Source: Pempheris klunzingeri (lineage: Eukaryota > Chordata > Actinopteri > Acropomatiformes > Pempheridae). From it: DNA of 64,000 nt. Positions 49,022 to 64,000 of this stretch are shown piece after piece. Position numbers and translations under genes: made by a program. Numbering within the stretch: position 1 is the first letter of the stretch; the number at the start of each line of letters is the position of its first letter. The notes under the pieces are model-generated. The model made no database searches and was not told the origin of the DNA. It saw nothing but the letters and a program-made list of their open reading frames with translations. The DNA lies in contig NC_092035.1 in the NCBI RefSeq assembly GCF_042242105.1, positions 3,334,477 to 3,398,476 of the forward strand, read 5' to 3'.

Positions 49022-51211
49022 CTAGGACAAAAGGGCGTCAATACCTGCAGGGGTTAAGACCATGGCCTGCAGCAGGTCCGACAGAGAGATGATGCCCTTC
49101 ACCACGTCAGTCCTGTCCACCAGGACCAGCCGATGGACCTGGGGTGGGCAGCAAAGTGACATGGAAATAATGGAAATAACGCCATGCATCGCTCTGATCT
49201 TATGATTTGATTGCCGAAGATGCAAATATGTACCTCAGCTCCGACTATACGGTCTATGATGGTTTCCAAGGTTTCATAGGGGTAGCACTTGATTACTCCC
49301 TCAACCAAACACACGCGCCTGCGAACAGCCTCCTCCATAGTCATGTCCAGATTGTTGTAAATCTTCTGGGCTGCTAGATTCTGCAATATAGCGAACGCAC
49401 CATGTGTGAGGAGGTGTCAGCAAACAACACTATGATATACAACCATAATGTGCCATAATGAACAAATGGAAAAACACTGTGTAAGACATTAGATTTCTTG
49501 AGCGAGCCCATGTGTGTCTACAGTACTTACAATCACATCAAATCTTGAGTAGAGTGACACCACTTTGCCTGAGGAGAGAAATTGTTGGATGCTGTCACAT
49601 CAGTTGAGTTGGACCTCTCATGATAGGGTGCCTTAAACTCTGAGAGTAATCTTATACCTTGTTCGTCCACCACAGGTAGCGCAGACACCCGCCTTTCCAC
49701 AAAAATGGAGAGGGCGTCGTAAAGCGTCGCTGTTTGCTGCACGGTGGCGATGTTCCTGAACGTTCCGATCCTAAGCTCCTGGATCGGCCTTCCAATGAAC
49801 GCAGGCTTGGGAACTTTTTTGCCCTGAAAACATCCAAACGCCAAAGCAGAAGAGTTAATGACGAGCAGAAACATCAGGTTAGATTAAGGCCTTAAAAGCT
49901 CGCTCACAAATATGTGGAGGAACTTGAGGATTCTTTTGTGGGTCAGAATGTGTAAGACGTTCCCAGACTCTGGATCGATCACTGGCAGCCTGTGGATCTT
50001 ATATTTAAGTAAGTAATAGATGGCATCAAAGAGGCTGAGGGGAAAGAACAGAAGAGAAAACTGAGGAATTTACTGATAGCGACCAGAATATAAATTCAAC
50101 AGTATCACATGTGAGGGTGTTGTGTGCCCTCACCTGGCCTCTGGGGAAATACTAATGAGGAAGTGATTGGAACACTGTAAGTAGACATCTAGATGAAGGA
50201 AGAGAGAGAGAGCTCTAATGGACATTCACAGAGATGTGTACGCAGACATAAAATAGATCCGTGTTGGTTATTTACTTTGAAATGAGTCACCTCTCCATGT
50301 CTGAATCTTGTGGCTCTCAAGCTCATACATTTGAACCTTTAGATGGAAATATAAGGCAGGAGTTAATCTGTAATCTATGGTTAAACTAACTCCCCACAAA
50401 TGAGCTAATCTGTGTTCATACTCACCAAAGGGGACTTGTAATAGCAATGGAGGATGTTGATGAAATCTGTGATGGTCAGCATGCCTATGAGAGAAACACT
50501 CCCATTATTATAATTCACATTCACCAACACTTCACTATAGCTATGAATGGATCTCTCCTCTTACCCACAAATCTCTGCAGCTTGCTGTCCCATAAAGGCG
50601 CAGCCCTCAAGCCATTTGCCACCAGTGCAAAAAAGGCCTTTTTCACCTTCGGGAGTCATAAATTCAGGATTTAGAGGCAAAAAAATATTGATAATTCTTT
50701 GTATTTCAGCACTGAAAAGCCTTACTTGCAGTGTGGTATCAAATATGACCAGTTTACAGCTGGTTGGAATGGCATCGTAGCAGCGGTGGCTTTTCATGAA
50801 ATTCATGTAGACCGTGGCGTCAGCCTCTGTGAGGAGTCACACATTACACCACACATTATAACAGCCGATCACACGGCTTGACCAGAGACCTGGCAGAGAC
50901 ACGGGTTTGGCATGAGAGTCGTGCGTGTGCATGGTCACAAATAAGCATTTAACGGCAGAGCTGGGCAAACAACCCTCCATGTGTGTGCACACGTGAGCCG
51001 ATTATCTTACCTTCTTTCTGCATTTCCTGCTTCTTTTTTGGGAATAACACCTAAAACACAGCAAGCAGAACACATTCTCCGCATGACATTGTCAGAATAG
51101 TTTGACATCCACCAGGCTACTTGTTTCCTTACCTCCAATGATAGTTAAAACTCCACAAACATGACTTGTATACATTCCAAAGTAATATTTTACCTGTGTG
51201 GGAGGCTCCAT
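49022..51211 (-). CDS. prkag3: AMP-activated protein kinase gamma-3 subunit
   Basis: Nucleotide-sensing subunit of AMPK. Exons on the minus strand: 51194-51211, 51011-51050, 50726-50826, 50565-50646, 50426-50484, 50291-50336, 50134-50188, 49908-50034, 49658-49823, 49531-49568, 49234-49380, 49022-49138; 331 residues, all phases fitting. Four CBS repeats are present. Nucleotide-site residues are kept: R67 in [11 protein letters not shown] (the site of the pig RN change in gamma-3), H148/R149 in [10 protein letters not shown], and H295/R296 in VHRLVLVD, each three positions before its gamma-1 counterpart. The end [15 protein letters not shown] matches gamma-3 (SPAGIDALGA) and not gamma-1 or gamma-2. 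The N-terminus is short (MEPPTQ, then a lysine-rich exon), unlike the long one in mammalian gamma-3. An upstream alternative first exon is possible. Confidence 0.92.
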
Positions 51212-51748
51212 AATTCTGTTGTGTCCATGAAAAAGCTGTTTTAAAGCAACAAACTCAAACTGGCGACTCAACTCAGTTTGTTACCCATTCCTACAAAGCA
51301 GTTGGATCTATATTAGGAGCGCTGAAGTGGTATGTGTGAGGCCGGACGGGTGGAGGGGTAAGAGAAGCTGGCACAGGCTCAGGGGGAGGGACACTAGCAG
51401 ACATCTACTCCCAGTCTGTGTAAAACACACTCAACATCACCTCGCCTTCATCCTTCATGGCTGTTGCTTGAAGGAATTCATGAGCTTTTCCAGATGTCTG
51501 TTCCAACACTGGCACACGAGGGGGAGCTTCAAGGTTTGACTTGACATGATTTATCAAGAGCCAAATGGAAAGTACAATAACACCTGCTATGTCAGAGCTA
51601 CGCAGAGTAAATGTCAAGGCCACACAGTGAAGGTCTTTGCAAGAGAGAAGGAAACTGAAGGCTGATAAGTGTGCTTCAGTTGATCCTTCCAGGCGTCACA
51701 CTAGTGTTGATAAAGATGATAGTCGACATGTCACAAAGAAATGCATTC
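51212..51748. other. PRKAG3 5' region and gap to CNPPD1
   Basis: This should include the PRKAG3 promoter and 5' untranslated region. No coding exon, CpG-rich block or GCTAGC cluster was seen, in contrast to the broad-expression genes nearby. PRKAG3 is muscle-restricted in mammals. Confidence 0.5.
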
Positions 51749-53096
51749 TTTATTAGTTCTTGGTTTTTCTACAGATTTGTACAATATTTGCATTTTACAT
51801 CATGTACAAAATTAAAGGACTCTGTGCTTCAAAGTGTATCAAATTCAGATGCTCAGAGCGATTTGTCAAAGGTTCGATAACAAAGTACACATCCAGGGGA
51901 CAATGTTTTCCTCTGGTGTTTAAATGATACTTGACTGTGCGGCGATAATCGGAGCGATGTGTCCTGTTGCAGGGAAAAAGGAGCCAGATGTGCAAATTCC
52001 AGACCATGCCAACAAAAGCACTGCTGTTAGCCTTTAGCATGTTATCTTCAAAATATTCACTTCAAAAACACCAATCAGAAATCGCCCTTTTTATGCAGAC
52101 CTTCTTCCCCATGGAGAACCGTAAACTGGGATTAATCTCTTAAAATTGGCTCGACATTGCCCTGTTACAGAAAAGTGGCTTTAAACCTATGTGACTTTAT
52201 GCTGCCACATGAAGTCCGGTAATAAAATCGTCCAAAAACTTCCTCCAGCCTCGCCTGAAGCAGCACTTTAGCAGCTACACTGAGGTATGGAGATGGAGTC
52301 TGCGTTCAAGCTGTTCAGGTTCTTCGATGCCTTCTACTGAATAAACAGGGGGAAGTTTACAAGGCCAGGAGACGAGTTGTTTTATGAACAGCAACAAAAA
52401 CTTTGCTGAAAAAGATGGTGTACAAAATCAGTGCTTGCTGCATATGTATGATGTAAACCTCTTTATGCATAAATGAAAAGTATATGGTGACACCAAGCAA
52501 ATGTGGATGAGTCCAAATTTAGTCGACAAAGTAAACTGGTTTAGTCCCTTCTTCTCAAAGCCCCATCATTAAAAACAAAAACTTACTATGAAACTCAACT
52601 TCCAGATGTGCTGAAACCTCCACACGCTTTCATCAACCTACCAAGCAGCTTTAATATGACAGCTGTGCTATAAGAACTAAAAACACATTCACCACGAGGG
52701 CCCTGCATCTCCACCTGACAGGCCAGAACTTCCAAACAATGATACATGTGAATAGCAAAACAGTTTGGTTGCAGCCAAGAAAAAAAACAAAAACATAGCA
52801 AATTACCTTTAAATAACTTGTGGTTTTCTGTGAAGTAAGAACAAGTTGCAGAGCATTAACTGAACACTATGGCATTTTACTTATGGCAAATGTTCTGCAG
52901 CTATGAGTGAATTTCGACCCTGTGCAGCGTTATCAAACTCATCATGTCTAAGTGCTTTACTCTCACCTCTGCACCTGTATTCTAGATCTGGGAAGTAAAC
53001 AGAGACATGACGTGAAGTATTTAATGAATCATGAAAAAAATGCTGGTTTAACTTCCAGAGTGAGGGACTACAGGCTGACAGCGGTGGAGTTTGTCT
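51749..53096 (-). other. cnppd1: CNPPD1 3' untranslated region with poly(A) signal
   Basis: TTTATT at 51749-51754 is AATAAA on the minus strand and is the first canonical signal I saw past the CNPPD1 stop. This would give about 1.35 kb of 3' untranslated sequence. No other gene was recognised here. Confidence 0.5.
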
Positions 53097-55800
<2,704 letters not shown>

Positions 55801-56359
55801 ATCTGCTATAGATTAAACATTAGTTTGCCTAAAGTTGAAAAAAGACGAGCGCCTGGCCTGGACTCTGTCTGCCGAGTGGTGCTCAGCTAGCTCGGCTAGC
55901 AACACGCCCAGACCGGGGACGACCTGTGACGACAGAGACGCCTCCTGTCTCACAGACAGACAGACGGACGGACGGACTGACGGACAGGGGCCGCGCTGTG
56001 GAGCCGTTACATAACTGATGTAAAGTCCCTACTATAACCTTTGTTTATAACAGCATTATTGTTATTTATGGTATAATAATTATTGTATAATGCATAATGG
56101 ATAATTAACAGACTGTTAATCATGACATGATTTATTTTCCCATTTAAAGCTATGAAATGTAATACTTATAATAACTATAATCAGTACCTTTCTTGAGGTA
56201 GATATTAGACATTAGGAATTGTGTACATGACTGATATATACTCTTTACATTACATGAGAATATTACTGGTGGTTATTTCGAGCTATTGATTCTGATGATA
56301 CATGCATGGCAGATATTTTGACTTGCTAATGCAGAGAATCACACAATAAGTCAAAAAGG
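55801..56359. promoter_or_regulatory. CNPPD1 promoter region
   Basis: The first 200 bp upstream of the CNPPD1 ATG are CpG-rich and carry GCTAGC words and a GACA/GACG tandem tract (about 55953-55988). Beyond about 56,030 the sequence turns AT-rich up to the presumed end of ABCB6. The transcription start is not visible. Confidence 0.55.
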
Positions 56360-57186
56360 TTTATTGTCTTTAACAGGCAGACAGGGATTGTACAATGTTG
56401 TATATAAATCAGCCTCTCTAAAACATAAAAAAAAAACACATTAGGTTTTCATGTGTTCATTAATCTGAATAATACACAATAATCAAGCGACACAACCTGC
56501 TTAACCTTAGTGATAAAACGTATACAGAGGCTTACACATTTTTAAAAAGTGTCACTTTAAATAGCAGCAGAAATGATAGCAGAGCTCAGAAATAGACTAC
56601 AACAAAAAAAAAATTCTTGACAGCTTTGTATACCAATTCATCCATATGATATTATCCAGTGGGCAACAAAATCATTAACCCCTCAATTTCATCCCCTGAT
56701 TTCTTGCAACTCTCCCTTTGGTGTCTTTAAATAACTTGTGCCAGGTCACAGATTATCTAAAGGTTCCACTGGGGAAACAAAATGCAGACAAACAACATTC
56801 AAAAAGACAAATTTAAACTCTCAGGGATGAATACATGAGACAACCTGCACTGTAACTATGCATTCCTATTGTGTGAAATTAAAAGAGTGCCTGCATCTGT
56901 TTTTTTTATGATGTGGTAACAATTTAACCTTATTGCATGTGTCCCTTCATAAAAACCTAGGGGGTATAAAAACAAATATCTTTTGACACATTTGCACACT
57001 ACTAGAGTGTTGATGCCTCCTCAGTTTTGTCAGCACCCTCCCTTTTCTCCATGGCTTGCCGTCGCACATTCAGTTTGAAAATTAAAATAAATAACATGTT
57101 CGCCGAGTGTTCTTTCATGTTAAAATCCATTGCATTGACGTAGAAATCTCTTTGAAAACTGAGACGAAACAAAAAAAATAATACAT
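56360..57186 (-). other. abcb6: ABCB6 3' untranslated region with poly(A) signal
   Basis: TTTATT at 56360-56365 is AATAAA on the minus strand, 822 nt past the ABCB6 stop, and is taken as the poly(A) signal. No coding exon was recognised in this stretch. Confidence 0.55.
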
Positions 57187-63722
<6,536 letters not shown>

Positions 63723-64000
63723 GGCTGCAGCTACAGAAATGATTTAATTAGGGATGCAGTACAAAGATTAAATGCAACACCTTAGAATAAAACGATACCA
63801 AACTGAAATAGAGTCTGGCCAAAGCAACTTGGCTGGCTGCTTGGCTCTGCTAATAATAGGCTGTGAACTTCAGTGACATCTATTATTGCTGACTCATGGT
63901 TCACTATTGCACCTGCTGCTTAAAAACGACCCCCAAAGACAGTAAAACATGACTGGGATGAGGTGGGGTGGACAGAGCGGTTTACAGAAGCACATTATGT
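63723..64000. other. Region upstream of ABCB6 coding start
   Basis: On the minus strand the bases before the ATG read TTTCTGTAGCTGCAGCC, which looks like an acceptor. The sequence here may therefore be an intron between an unseen non-coding exon and the first coding exon. No promoter-like CpG block is visible. Confidence 0.45.

Overview
The window is vertebrate nuclear DNA, most likely from a ray-finned (percomorph-type) fish. Genes are split into many small exons with GT-AG introns, there are many (AC)n/(GT)n microsatellites, and one decayed short interspersed element has a teleost look. Seven protein genes and the 5' part of an eighth could be read exon by exon. All belong to known vertebrate families; I found no prokaryotic, viral or otherwise novel multi-gene system. 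Splice phases agree at every coding junction listed.

Layout. (1) 1-28,260, minus strand: the 5' end of RAPH1 (lamellipodin). It has a non-coding first exon near 27,948-28,260, a first intron of about 21 kb with no recognisable gene, and coding exons from 6,887 down to 4,922. A possible extra 87-nt exon lies at 4,124-4,210, and the rest of the gene is beyond base 1. (2) 30,188-32,123, plus strand: a four-exon CD28-type T-cell co-stimulatory receptor. (3) 33,245-37,666, minus: FASTKD2, a mitochondrial RNA-binding protein. (4) 38,433-41,008, plus: MDH1B, a malate dehydrogenase-like protein, head-to-head with FASTKD2 across a 766-nt shared promoter. (5) 43,204-47,817, minus: RETREG2 (FAM134A), an ER-shaping protein and ER-phagy receptor. 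(6) 49,022-51,211, minus: PRKAG3, an AMPK gamma subunit. (7) 53,097-55,800, minus: CNPPD1, a membrane-anchored cyclin-like protein. (8) 57,187-63,722, minus: ABCB6, a porphyrin-linked ABC half-transporter whose coding sequence is complete.

The genes do not form one pathway. They are a syntenic cluster corresponding to two parts of human chromosome 2q: RAPH1-CD28 and FASTKD2-MDH1B (2q33), and PRKAG3, CNPPD1, RETREG2 and ABCB6 (2q35). In this fish the two parts touch between MDH1B and RETREG2. CTLA4 and ICOS, which follow CD28 in mammals, are absent between CD28 and FASTKD2.

The points most worth a second look are regulatory or isoform-related: complementary UG/CA tracts around the RAPH1 start-codon exon; an X-box-like site just upstream of MDH1B; GCTAGC/GCTAAC-rich clusters at three broad-expression promoters; altered ligand-loop and PI3K motifs in CD28; a 31-nt micro-exon in RETREG2; and a moved N-glycosylation site in ABCB6.
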